Shown: positions 18,629 through 27,628 of the stretch, in pieces
How positions within the stretch are numbered: the first letter of the stretch is position 1
Layout of the letters: each line of letters begins with the position of its first letter
Source of the DNA: an uncultured Prevotellaceae bacterium
Lineage (GTDB): Bacteria; Bacteroidota; Bacteroidia; Bacteroidales; Bacteroidaceae
Assembly: GCA_902776935.1 (NCBI GenBank)
Contig: CACYRS010000003.1
Location: 38,919-102,918 of the forward strand
Direction of reading: 5' to 3'
DNA: 64,000 nt
Translations under genes and position numbers: made by a program
The notes under the pieces: generated by a model
Seen by the model: only the letters and a program-made list of their open reading frames with translations
Database searches by the model: none
Told to the model about the DNA's origin: nothing

Positions 18629-19197
18629 TATACCTCAGTTTGTTTTTTACGTTTTTTAAAATCGGTCTTTTCGGCTTTGGTGGAGGCTATGGCATGCTCT
18701 CTCTGATTCAGCACGAGACGGTGGAGAGTAATCACTGGCTCTCGACAGCCGAGTTTACCGACATCGTGGCTATCTCTCAGATGACTCCTGGTCCTATCGG
18801 CATCAACTCTGCCACCTATTGCGGCTATACCGCCATCCACAATGCCGGCTATGGCCACCTGATGGCGACGCTGGGTTCTGCCACAGCCACCTTCGCCCTG
18901 GTATTACCGTCACTGATACTGATGATACTCATCTCCAAGATGTTCATGAAGTACATGAACACCCACTTGGTACAGTCAGTCTTCACCGGTCTGCGCCCTG
19001 CGGTGGTAGGTCTTCTTGCAGCCGCCACCCTCCTACTCTGCAACAAGGAGAACTTCTCCACCCCATACGATAATCCCTGGCAGTTCTTTATCAGCTGTGC
19101 CCTTCTCATCGCCACCGCCTTCGGCACCGGCTACCTAAAGATCAATCCCATCAAGATGATCTGTTTCGCCGGCTTCGCCGGACTACTGCTGCTATGA
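18625..19197 (+). CDS. Chromate transporter (ChrA family), second half-size subunit
   Basis: This 190-residue paralogue of the preceding protein carries the same signatures: FFKIGLFGFGGGYGMLSL and ISQMTPGPIGINSATYCGY, with four or more further hydrophobic helices. The pair is expected to act as a heterodimer in the inner membrane. The ATG overlaps the preceding TGA (ATGA), which argues for translational coupling. The transported anion is inferred only from the family name. Confidence 0.9.
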   Translation: MIYLSLFFTFFKIGLFGFGGGYGMLSLIQHETVESNHWLSTAEFTDIVAISQMTPGPIGINSATYCGYTAIHNAGYGHLMATLGSATATFALVLPSLILMILISKMFMKYMNTHLVQSVFTGLRPAVVGLLAAATLLLCNKENFSTPYDNPWQFFISCALLIATAFGTGYLKINPIKMICFAGFAGLLLL

Positions 19198-19232
19198 CAA
19201 TTATAATGAATTTATAATTATATTAACATATT

Positions 19233-20174
19233 ATGAAAAGGATTCTTGTAACTGGCGGAGCAGGATTTATTGGCTCCCATTTGTGTGAACGACTGGTGAA
19301 CGAAGGTCACGATGTAATCTGCCTCGACAACTATTACAGCGGTTCGAAAGAGAATATCTGGCATCTGATAGGTAAGCCGAATTTCGAGATGGTACGCCAC
19401 GATGTCTGCAACCCCTATTGGGCTGAGGTCGACGAGATCTACAATCTGGCATGTCCGGCATCGCCCATCTATTACCAGACAGACCCCATACAAACCACAA
19501 AGACATCCATCTTCGGAGCATACCACATGTTGGGTCTGGCCCGTCGTACCAAGGCAAAGATTCTGCAGTCGTCGACCAGTGAGGTCTATGGCGACCCTGC
19601 CATTCATCCCCAGCCCGAGAGCTATTGGGGCAATGTTAACCCCATCGGTCTGCGTTCCTGCTATGATGAAGGCAAGCGTTGTGCAGAGACCCTGTTCTTC
19701 GACTATCACCGTCTGCACGGCATCCGCACTAAGGTCATCCGTATCTTCAACACCTACGGTCCCCGTATGGCTGTCAGCGATGGTCGCGTGGTTTCCAACT
19801 TCGTTGTCCAGGCCTTGCGCGGTGAAGACATCACCATCTATGGCGACGGCCAGCAGACACGTTCGTTCCAATATGTGAGCGATCTTATCGAGGGCATGCT
19901 GCGGATGATGGACACCGATGATTCGTTTACCGGTCCTGTTAATCTGGGTAACCCAGGTGAGTTCACCATGCTGGAGCTCGCCGAGAAGGTCATCCAGAAA
20001 ATCGGAGGAAAGAGCAAGATAGTATTCCGTCCACTTCCGAGCGACGATCCCAAGATGCGTAAGCCCGATATCACATTGGCAAAACAGCAGTTAGGTTGGG
20101 AGCCAAAGGTCAAGCTCGATGAAGGCCTTGATCACATCATCGCCTACTTCCGTCAATATCTGAAAACGAGTTGA
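19233..20174 (+). CDS. UDP-glucuronate decarboxylase (UDP-xylose synthase)
   Basis: This is a 313-residue extended short-chain dehydrogenase/reductase. The NAD-binding loop [10 protein letters not shown] is at residues 8-17 and the catalytic YxxxK is Tyr144/Lys148 in SCYDEGKR. Segments such as [33 protein letters not shown] and [14 protein letters not shown] are close to UXS-type enzymes, which oxidise and decarboxylate UDP-glucuronate to UDP-xylose for cell-surface polysaccharide. It follows the transporter pair by 35 bp, which contain only an AT-rich inverted repeat (19199-19219), and ends at a strong hairpin terminator. A different nucleotide-sugar epimerase or decarboxylase is possible but less likely. 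Confidence 0.9.
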   Translation: MKRILVTGGAGFIGSHLCERLVNEGHDVICLDNYYSGSKENIWHLIGKPNFEMVRHDVCNPYWAEVDEIYNLACPASPIYYQTDPIQTTKTSIFGAYHMLGLARRTKAKILQSSTSEVYGDPAIHPQPESYWGNVNPIGLRSCYDEGKRCAETLFFDYHRLHGIRTKVIRIFNTYGPRMAVSDGRVVSNFVVQALRGEDITIYGDGQQTRSFQYVSDLIEGMLRMMDTDDSFTGPVNLGNPGEFTMLELAEKVIQKIGGKSKIVFRPLPSDDPKMRKPDITLAKQQLGWEPKVKLDEGLDHIIAYFRQYLKTS

Positions 20175-20221
20175 TTTTGTAAATAACAAATCATAAATGT
20201 ACTTTTTACACTTCTATATAC

Positions 20222-20252
20222 AGTCCACTCTTTAGGTAGTGGACTTTATTTG
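20222..20252 (+). terminator. Rho-independent terminator after the UDP-glucuronate decarboxylase gene
   Basis: AGTCCACT (20222-20229) and AGTGGACT (20238-20245) form a perfect 8-bp stem with an 8-base loop, followed by a T-rich tail. It separates the housekeeping genes from the beta-glucan locus. Confidence 0.8.
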
Positions 20253-20320
20253 TTAACACGCTCATTATCAACCAAATCCCAACCTTATTATTTCTATATT
20301 ATCCACTTTTGCAACTAACC

Positions 20321-20354
20321 TCTGAAAAACACAACTCAATTTTATATAATTTTG
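20321..20354 (+). promoter_or_regulatory. Predicted promoter of the beta-glucan utilisation operon
   Basis: TAATTTTG (20347-20354) fits the -7 consensus TAnnTTTG. The -33 position carries TCTG (20321-20324, 22-base spacer), a poor match to TTTG, as expected if an activator is needed. No regulator gene lies directly upstream. Confidence 0.55.
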
Positions 20355-20364
20355 CATCAGAAAT

Positions 20365-20395
20365 GAGAGCCCCGGACTCTCCTACCTTTCGAGGT
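20365..20395 (+). promoter_or_regulatory. Two small hairpins in the susC leader
   Basis: The leader can fold GAGAG (20365-20369) with CTCTC (20377-20381), then ACCT with AGGT around a TTCG tetraloop (20384-20395). UUCG loops are very stable in RNA, so the pair may protect the message or tune translation. The effect is inferred; only the pairing is seen. Confidence 0.3.
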
Positions 20396-20436
20396 TAATT
20401 CTAACAAATAATATTTTTACAATTTAACTAACAAGT

Positions 20437-23400
20437 ATGAAAAAAAGCAGGTATCTACTGTTGTTTTTGACACTTATGTTGTCAATGGCTACAAACGCCC
20501 AAGGACTTTTGGGAACTGTTACAGACGATCAGGGGGAGCCCGTAATCGGAGCTTCCGTTGTCGAGAAAGGTAACCCTCAGAACGGTACTATCACCGACTT
20601 CGATGGTAATTTCACCATCAAGGTGAGCGAGGGTACACCTATTATTATTAGTTATATTGGCTATCTCTCTCAGGAGGTGAAAGCCAGTGCAAACATGAAA
20701 GTGGTGATGAAGGAAGACGCTCAGACACTGCAGGATGTAGTCGTTATCGGCTATGGTGTTCAGAAGAAGAGTGTTGTCACCGCATCTATCGCAAAGGTCT
20801 CTGCCGATGATCTTGAAGGCAAGACCCGTCTGCGCGCTGAGGATGCCCTGAAGGGTATGGCTGCAGGTGTCAACGTAACCTCTGCCTCTGGTCAGCCTGG
20901 TGCAAAGTCCATGATTCGTATCCGTGGTATCGGAACCATCAACGACTCTAATCCTCTTTATATTATTGACGGTATGCCTACCGACCAGAATGGTATGGAG
21001 AGCGTTAACCCCAGCGACATCGAGAGTATCGAAGTTCTTAAGGACGCTGCCTCTGGTGCCATCTATGGTGCCCGTGCCGCCAATGGTGTTATCCTCGTAA
21101 CTACCAAGAAAGGTAAGTTGGGAAAGGCCTCTATCAACTACAACTTCAGTTACGGCTGGCAGAGTGCCTGGAAGAAGCGCGACGTAACAGGAGCAACCGA
21201 TTATGCTATCCTACAGAACGAGCGTGCTGTCCAGACAGGTCAGCCACCTCTCTACGCTGACCCATACAAGCTTACAGATGCCAATGGTGATGCCATCACA
21301 GGTTTCGGCACCAACTGGCAGGACCTTCTTTTCAACGACAACGCTCCCATCGTACAACACGATATAAGTATCAGCGGTGCATCTGAGAAGGTCAACTACT
21401 ACCTCTCACTGGGTTACTTCACCCAGGATGGTATCATTGGTGGTAACTACGGACAGTCAAACTACGATCGTCTGACCATCCGTTCAAACAATCAGTTCAA
21501 CCTATTCGACGACTCTAAGGAGCGTAATTTCCTTAACAAGCTCGATTTAGGTGCAAACCTGTCATACATGCGCGTTCACAACACTGGTATCGAGGCAAAC
21601 TCCACTTGGGGTTCACCCCTTGGCTCAGCCCTCTATCTGGCTCCCACCCTGCCTGTTACCCTGAAAGGCAATATGGGACAGAAAATGATAGACCGCTATG
21701 CTGCCTACGACCTCTACACAGATGCTAATGGCGACCCATATACAATTCCTAACTTCGTCGGCTCCTATCAGGAGCAGAACAACCCTATTGCAATGATGCA
21801 GGGCAATCCTAACAAGAACTGGAGCCACAAGTTCATGCCTAAGTTCTCTATCGACTTGCAGATTTGGGACGAATTGAAGTATCACTTCACTTATAGCGCG
21901 GAGCTCTCATTCTGGGGTTATGATGCTGCCACTCTGAAAAAATACTATCTCTCTGGCAACAACAATGCCGACCACACTTCAGCTACATCATATAAGGGTA
22001 ACAACACAACCTGGCAGGTTGAAAACACCCTTACCTACGATAAGACATTCGGCAAGCACACCATAGGTGTAGTTCTTGGACAGTCGGCCCTGAAGTTCAA
22101 GGGCGACGAGCTGGGAGGTTCTCACTGGAATCTTGTCAACACCGACAAACCATCCATCAATTACACCACTGGTGGCGATCTGGAACTCTCTACCGATGCC
22201 GATGGTAAGGTAACCGGAGCCAAGAGTCTTGTTGGTGCCTGGGGTGGTCCTTATGTAGAGCATCGCTTAAGCTCACTCTTCGCTCGTTTCAGCTATAACT
22301 ATGACGAGAAGTACATGATTCAGGCTACTATCCGTAGGGATGGTTCAAGCCGCTTCGGTTCTAACAACAAGTACGGAACATTCCCCTCTGTCTCTATCGG
22401 ATGGAACATCATGAACGAGAACTTTATGAAGGACACCCGTGACTGGCTCACCAACCTTAAGTTCCGCGCCAGCTGGGGTAAGAACGGTAACGACAACATC
22501 GGTGACTTCGCCTATACCACGCTGACAGCACTGGGCGGCACCAGTAACAATTACTTCGGACGTACTGCCACCATGGTCTATGGTTCAAAAGCAAACCGTC
22601 TTTCAAATGAAGACCTCAAGTGGGAGGAGAGTGAGCAGACCGACTTCGGACTCGATTTCGGTTTCTGGAACAACAAACTGACCTTCTCTGTCGACTACTA
22701 TATCAAGAAGACCAATGGTATGATTATCGAGATGCCTATTCCAAGTTACGTTGGTGAGGCTCGCCCACTGGCAAACGTTGGAGATATGGAAAACAAAGGT
22801 GTTGAGTTTGAACTGGGATATAAGTTCAATATCGCTGATGCAAACTTTGCAATCAAGGGCAATGCTTCTTACCTGAAGAACGAACTGAAGAATCTTGGTA
22901 ACGATACTGGTTTCCTGAACTATGGCATCAGCCAGTTCAGCGATGGTGGTACACGTGCCGAGAACGGCCAGCCCTTCCCATTCTTCTATGGCTACCGTAC
23001 CGACGGTATCATCCAGAATGCCGCCGAAGCAGCAGAATACAATGCCAAGTATGGCACAAACAAACAGCCAGGCGACTTCCGTTTCGTGGATATGAACGGT
23101 GACGGCAAGATCAACTCAGATGACCGTACAAATATCGGTAACGGTGTACCCACATGGACCTTCGGTCTGAACCTCGACGCAGAGTGGAAAGGCTTCGACC
23201 TTAGCCTCTTCTTCCAGGGAGTCAGCGGTGCTGACGTCTTCGATGCCACCTATCGTCAGGACATCGCATCAGGTAACTATCCAACCTGGGTGCTCCAACG
23301 CTGGACAGGTGAGGGAACCTCAAATAGTGTTCCGACCCTGGGTAAGTCTGAAAACTGGGTTTGCAGCGACATGTATATCCAAGACGGCAGCTATCTCCGT

Positions 23401-23622
23401 CTGAAGAACATCACACTCGGATATACTCTGCCCCGCAACCTGACCAAGAAGGTCAACATCAGCCGTCTGCGCATCTATGCCCGTGCTGAGAATCTCTTCA
23501 CCTGGACCAAATACTGGGGCTTCGATCCAGAAATCGGTTCTGGCTCAACCTCTCTGGGTGTCGACTATGGTGTTTATCCACAGGCCCGTACTTATACCCT
23601 TGGTTTCAATATTTCACTCTAA
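20437..23622 (+). CDS. SusC/RagA-family TonB-linked transporter of the beta-glucan locus
   Basis: This 1061-residue outer membrane transporter has a signal peptide, a carboxypeptidase-regulatory-like domain (about residues 24-100, with GTVTDDQGEPVIGASVVEKG and DFDGNFTIKV), VVIGYGVQKKSVVTASI at the junction, a plug domain (YIIDGMPTDQNG; YGARAANGVILVTTKKG), and a beta-barrel ending TLGFNISL. It is the first gene of a five-gene operon with a SusD, a glycan-binding lipoprotein, GH16 and GH3, so it should import the oligosaccharides released at the surface by GH16. The predicted cargo is therefore a beta-glucan oligosaccharide; this comes from neighbours, not from the transporter itself. Confidence 0.95.
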   Translation: MKKSRYLLLFLTLMLSMATNAQGLLGTVTDDQGEPVIGASVVEKGNPQNGTITDFDGNFTIKVSEGTPIIISYIGYLSQEVKASANMKVVMKEDAQTLQDVVVIGYGVQKKSVVTASIAKVSADDLEGKTRLRAEDALKGMAAGVNVTSASGQPGAKSMIRIRGIGTINDSNPLYIIDGMPTDQNGMESVNPSDIESIEVLKDAASGAIYGARAANGVILVTTKKGKLGKASINYNFSYGWQSAWKKRDVTGATDYAILQNERAVQTGQPPLYADPYKLTDANGDAITGFGTNWQDLLFNDNAPIVQHDISISGASEKVNYYLSLGYFTQDGIIGGNYGQSNYDRLTIRSNNQFNLFDDSKERNFLNKLDLGANLSYMRVHNTGIEANSTWGSPLGSALYLAPTLPVTLKGNMGQKMIDRYAAYDLYTDANGDPYTIPNFVGSYQEQNNPIAMMQGNPNKNWSHKFMPKFSIDLQIWDELKYHFTYSAELSFWGYDAATLKKYYLSGNNNADHTSATSYKGNNTTWQVENTLTYDKTFGKHTIGVVLGQSALKFKGDELGGSHWNLVNTDKPSINYTTGGDLELSTDADGKVTGAKSLVGAWGGPYVEHRLSSLFARFSYNYDEKYMIQATIRRDGSSRFGSNNKYGTFPSVSIGWNIMNENFMKDTRDWLTNLKFRASWGKNGNDNIGDFAYTTLTALGGTSNNYFGRTATMVYGSKANRLSNEDLKWEESEQTDFGLDFGFWNNKLTFSVDYYIKKTNGMIIEMPIPSYVGEARPLANVGDMENKGVEFELGYKFNIADANFAIKGNASYLKNELKNLGNDTGFLNYGISQFSDGGTRAENGQPFPFFYGYRTDGIIQNAAEAAEYNAKYGTNKQPGDFRFVDMNGDGKINSDDRTNIGNGVPTWTFGLNLDAEWKGFDLSLFFQGVSGADVFDATYRQDIASGNYPTWVLQRWTGEGTSNSVPTLGKSENWVCSDMYIQDGSYLRLKNITLGYTLPRNLTKKVNISRLRIYARAENLFTWTKYWGFDPEIGSGSTSLGVDYGVYPQARTYTLGFNISL

Positions 23623-23643
23623 TCACATAACAGAATATACAAT

Positions 23644-25179
23644 ATGAACAAGCATATTTCAATCATAGCAGGCTTCTGCGCAGCAGCTCTCACGCTGGCA
23701 TCCTGCAGCGACGATTTCCTGGAGGTGAAGAATCCTACTGGTGAGCCTCTGGAGGAATACTATACAACTGAGGAGACCCTCAACGAGGCTCTTACCTCTG
23801 CCTATGCTCCTCTCCACTGGCCCGACTGGGACGGTACAGCCTACAACGACCTCACTGTAGACGGTGAGATTATGGGCGACGACTTCTGGGTAGGAGGCTC
23901 TAACGCCACCGACAATGAGCACTGGCACAAACTCTTCAACTTCGAAGGTAACGGCAACCAGACCCTTGCCACTCTCTGGGGTGACTTCTACAGCGGTATC
24001 AAGCGTTGCAACGATGCTATCAAGTACTCCTCATGGCCAGGCAAAGCCAGCGACAGTTTCCGCAAGTCAATGCTGATGCAGGCTCGTCTTCTCCGCGTTT
24101 ACTATTACAATATCCTGTGGCACTACTACGGCAACGTGCCTTTCTATCTTGAGAATCTCTCACTGCCTTATACTGCTCCTCAGCTGACAGCCGACGAGAT
24201 CTATAATAAACTGTTGCCCGAACTGGAGGAGATCATCGCCTCTAACGTGCTCCCAATGCGTTGGGAAGCAGGTGAGAGTGGTCGTGTATCTCAGGCCTTC
24301 GCCTATATGCTCTATGCTGAGATGGTGATGTATCAGAATGACTCACAGCGCTATCCGCAGGCTCTCTCATACATGAAGCAGATTATCAACGACAGCAACT
24401 ACTCTCTCAATCCCGACTTTGCAGACCTCTGGTCTGAGAATGGCGAGTGGTGCTCTGAGAGCATCTTTGAGATCAATTACAACGACGATCAGGCACAGCG
24501 CGACTGGGGTACCTCTACTTCTGCTGGCGGTACTGTATTCCCCACCCTCTGCTCTCCTAACGGCTGGGGCGGCGGCGATGGCTGGGACGGCGGTAACGAC
24601 GGCTGGGGTTTCCTGCCATGTAAGGTTGAGACTTACAACATGTATGCCGAGAACGACAAGCGCCGCGATGTCACCATCTGGGACGTACGGGCATACACTT
24701 ACACAGAGCGTTATCAGGACACCCACCTCTGGCACGGCAAATATCGTCCACAGTCAGAAAACAACAAGGACTGTCCTACCTCAAAGAACCTGAACTACAA
24801 TAACAACAAACGCATCTACCGTTACGCAGAGACCCTGCTTAATGCTGCAGAACTGTTGTTGCAGACAGGCGGCAACACGTCTGAGGCAGCAGGCTATGTT
24901 AATGAGGTCCGTGCACGTGCAGGACTTGCTGCACTTAATGGTGTAACCATCGATGATATTTACACTGAGCGTCACCTCGAATTCTGTGGTGAGGGTAAGC
25001 GTTACTTCGACCTGGTACGTGCCGAGGGCATCTCTGGTGCCACACAGAAGGCTTCTACCGTTCTTGTTCCCGACACATACGGATATCGCACCAACTCCTG
25101 GACTCCGAGCAAGAAGCATATCCCTCTGGCCCAGTCTGAGCTCGATGCAGATCCTACACTGAAGCAGAATAACTATTAA
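23644..25179 (+). CDS. SusD-family glycan-binding lipoprotein of the beta-glucan locus
   Basis: This is a 511-residue surface lipoprotein: signal peptide with lipobox LASC, then CSDDFLEVKNPTGEPLEEYY. SusD features include LLRVYYYNILWHYYGNVPFY in the helical core, ERHLEFCGEGKRYFDLVRAEG near the C-terminus, and a final segment HIPLAQSELDADPTLKQNNY. It should bind the polysaccharide and cap the SusC encoded 21 bp upstream. A glycine/tryptophan-rich loop around residues 303-322 is a likely glycan-contact or structural loop. The next gene follows after 28 bp. Confidence 0.93.
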   Translation: MNKHISIIAGFCAAALTLASCSDDFLEVKNPTGEPLEEYYTTEETLNEALTSAYAPLHWPDWDGTAYNDLTVDGEIMGDDFWVGGSNATDNEHWHKLFNFEGNGNQTLATLWGDFYSGIKRCNDAIKYSSWPGKASDSFRKSMLMQARLLRVYYYNILWHYYGNVPFYLENLSLPYTAPQLTADEIYNKLLPELEEIIASNVLPMRWEAGESGRVSQAFAYMLYAEMVMYQNDSQRYPQALSYMKQIINDSNYSLNPDFADLWSENGEWCSESIFEINYNDDQAQRDWGTSTSAGGTVFPTLCSPNGWGGGDGWDGGNDGWGFLPCKVETYNMYAENDKRRDVTIWDVRAYTYTERYQDTHLWHGKYRPQSENNKDCPTSKNLNYNNNKRIYRYAETLLNAAELLLQTGGNTSEAAGYVNEVRARAGLAALNGVTIDDIYTERHLEFCGEGKRYFDLVRAEGISGATQKASTVLVPDTYGYRTNSWTPSKKHIPLAQSELDADPTLKQNNY

Positions 25180-25207
25180 ACAAAACAAATTAAGATATTG
25201 AAAGATT

Positions 25208-27628
25208 ATGAAGAATCTGTTTAAATATACAATAGGAGCGCTGTTTGCGGGCGTGGTGATGACATCCTGCTCGCCAGAGAAATTCGATGGCGCAGACCCA
25301 AATGGGATTCCCGTGGTCAGTGGTGTTGACTTCAACATCAGCGTAGACCAGGAGACCAACCAGATGATTGCCAGCTATACCCCACAGGCAGGCACATACC
25401 CCGTGTGGATTCTCAACGGCAACACGTATTCTACCCTTCAGGAAGTAGGTTACAACAATCCCGAGGCAGGTACCTATACCCTCGACCTGAAGATAGCCAA
25501 CCGCAATGGTCTCAGCCAAGGGACAGTCAGCAAGACCTTCACCTTCAACGAGACCAAGGTCGACTACAGTGCAGACTTCCGTCGTCTTTGTAACAAGGAG
25601 TGGCGTATAGCCAACAAGGAGGTTGGTCACATGGGTTGCGGCCCTGCCGGCACGGCAGCCACTGAGTGGTGGAGCGCTCAGCCTAACGACAAGAAGGACT
25701 TCGGCGTATACGATGACCGTATCACCTTTACTGCCGATACCCGTAAGGGAGGTAGCTACAGCTATAATGCAGGTGCCGACGGCATGACATACGTCAATAA
25801 GGATACCAGCTGGGGAGGTGGTGCAGATGCCGATATAGACGTGGCGTTCGGCAACCAGACCTCTACATGGAGCTTCGAGGTTTACGACTGGGAGGATGCA
25901 GAGGGCAACTTCTCCAAGCAAACCTACATCCAGCTGGCAGAAAACACCATGTTCCCTTATCTCTCCAGCAACGCTCAGTTCCAGAATCCGAAGTTCCGTA
26001 TCGAGACCCTTACTGCCACCAAGCTGGTGCTGGTTTACGATGCTCCCGATCGTAGTATCGCATGGCGTTTCATCCTGACCAGTGCTCCTGATGAGCGTCT
26101 GGTAGAAGAGCAGGGATTCGATGCAAACAGTGACTTCAACATGTGGAAGGGCATCACGCCAAATGCTACTTTCTACTTCAACCCAGGATGGGGTGCAGAA
26201 CGTACCAGCGAGATGGAAGCTGCATATGTTGGTGGCAACAATGACTATACCGTAACAGTGCCCGACGCTTGTGCCGATCGTTGGCAGGCACAGTTCCACC
26301 TGCACACAGATCTGGACATCAATGCCGCTACAAATTACGACTTCTCTGTTATCTTCAATGCCGACAAGGATATCGAAGGTGTTACCGTGAAGCTGACCGA
26401 CGAGGCTGATGCTAATGCCATCATCGACGTAGACGACGTTAGTCTGAAGGCTGGTCAGGATTTCGTATTCTGGAAGAGCGACCTTGCAGGTAAGGACCTT
26501 TCCAAGGTTAAGCTGGTATTCGACTTTGGTCGTGCAACCGAGCCTACAAGGATCAACATCAGCAACGTAGTACTGAAAGATCATGCTAATGATGATGGTA
26601 CCATCGTTACAAACAATGGCGAGGGCGGTGACACACCTAAGATGGACTGGGATTACGAGAGTGGAGCAAACCTCTGGAAGGCAGTCGACGATGGTACACT
26701 GTTCGATACCTTCGGATACTGGTTTGCCGACAATAACTGGGGCGAACTGCCCAATCAGCCAGTAGCTACTCACGCTGGCGATGCCTACGAGCTTACCATT
26801 CCTGACGGAATCGGTGGCAGCCAGTGGCAGGGTCAGTTCCATATCGACACCAAACTGACTGCAAGTGCATCAAAGGCCTACAACTTCTACTTCGTGATGG
26901 AGGCCGACAATGACTGTCCAGGTGTTACTGTTAAGCTCACCGACTCTGGCGACACCAACTTCTTCTGCGAGGGACGCCACGATATCAAGGCCGACGAGCC
27001 ATTCATCTTCAAACTTGAAGGTGCAACACTCAAGGACGGTGTCGACGCAACAGCTATCCGCCTGTTCTTCGACTTCGGAGGCTCACCCGCCGGTACACAT
27101 GTTAAGATCAGCAAGATCTACTTCGAGGAGGCTGTCGTTCTGAACTACGACGATGCCGGTAACCTCTGGAAGGGTGTTGACGACGGTACGGTAGCAAGTA
27201 CATTCGGCTACTGGTTTGCCAACGAAGGCTGGGGCGAGATTGCCCATCCCGACTGCAAGCACAGCGGCGACACCTACGAGCTCACCATGCCGGAAGATCT
27301 GGGTAGCCAGCAGTGGCAGGGTCAGTTCCATATCGATACCGACCTCACAGCGTCGGCTGCAAAGCAGTATCACTTCCAGCTGGTTCTGGAAGCAGACAAC
27401 GACTGCCCAGGTATCACCATCAAACTGACCGATTCCGGTGACAGCAACTTCTTCTGCGAGGGTCGTCACGAAGTAAAGGCCGACGAGCCGTTCGTCTACA
27501 CCCTTAAGAATGCAACTCTTAAAGACGGTACCGACGCATCTGCCATCCGTTTGTTCTTAGACTTCGGTGGCACGCCTGCCGGCACTAATGTTAAGATAAG
27601 TAAGATTGTTTTTAAAGAAGCAAATTAA
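25208..27628 (+). CDS. Surface glycan-binding lipoprotein with three related modules
   Basis: This 806-residue lipoprotein (lipobox MTSC) sits where polysaccharide loci encode their second surface glycan-binding protein. After the anchor comes a PKD/Ig-like beta domain (about residues 35-120), then a middle region (about 130-300) rich in aromatic residues. Three copies of a beta-rich module follow at about 310-465, 488-640 and 652-806. The last two are near duplicates with a 164-residue period, each carrying NLWK, FGYWFA, WQGQFHID, DNDCPG, SNFFCEGRH or a close form, and FDFGG. The first copy is more diverged (MWKG, WQAQFHLHTD, FDFGR). The modules look like CBM4/9-type beta-sandwiches, but I cannot prove the family. 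It is probably a multivalent beta-glucan binder that holds the polymer for GH16. The stop overlaps the GH16 start in TAATG. Confidence 0.8.
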   Translation: MKNLFKYTIGALFAGVVMTSCSPEKFDGADPNGIPVVSGVDFNISVDQETNQMIASYTPQAGTYPVWILNGNTYSTLQEVGYNNPEAGTYTLDLKIANRNGLSQGTVSKTFTFNETKVDYSADFRRLCNKEWRIANKEVGHMGCGPAGTAATEWWSAQPNDKKDFGVYDDRITFTADTRKGGSYSYNAGADGMTYVNKDTSWGGGADADIDVAFGNQTSTWSFEVYDWEDAEGNFSKQTYIQLAENTMFPYLSSNAQFQNPKFRIETLTATKLVLVYDAPDRSIAWRFILTSAPDERLVEEQGFDANSDFNMWKGITPNATFYFNPGWGAERTSEMEAAYVGGNNDYTVTVPDACADRWQAQFHLHTDLDINAATNYDFSVIFNADKDIEGVTVKLTDEADANAIIDVDDVSLKAGQDFVFWKSDLAGKDLSKVKLVFDFGRATEPTRINISNVVLKDHANDDGTIVTNNGEGGDTPKMDWDYESGANLWKAVDDGTLFDTFGYWFADNNWGELPNQPVATHAGDAYELTIPDGIGGSQWQGQFHIDTKLTASASKAYNFYFVMEADNDCPGVTVKLTDSGDTNFFCEGRHDIKADEPFIFKLEGATLKDGVDATAIRLFFDFGGSPAGTHVKISKIYFEEAVVLNYDDAGNLWKGVDDGTVASTFGYWFANEGWGEIAHPDCKHSGDTYELTMPEDLGSQQWQGQFHIDTDLTASAAKQYHFQLVLEADNDCPGITIKLTDSGDSNFFCEGRHEVKADEPFVYTLKNATLKDGTDASAIRLFLDFGGTPAGTNVKISKIVFKEAN
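26669..27625 (+). repeat. Intragenic tandem duplication in the glycan-binding lipoprotein gene
   Basis: Two roughly 490-bp units (from 26669 and from 27161) encode near-identical modules and stay clearly alike at the DNA level, which suggests a fairly recent in-frame duplication. A third, older copy begins near 26135. Confidence 0.75.

Noticed and set aside
19199-19219. AT-rich inverted repeat AATTATAA...TTATAATT between the transporter pair and the decarboxylase gene.
   Set aside because: It has no GC pairs and only a 5-base loop, so it is too weak to call a terminator. It could be an operator but nothing supports that.
25190-26842. A 550-codon open frame on the minus strand opposite the glycan-binding lipoprotein gene.
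   Set aside because: It has no signal peptide or recognisable domain and lies fully antisense to a gene with lipobox, operon context and conserved modules. It is a composition shadow.
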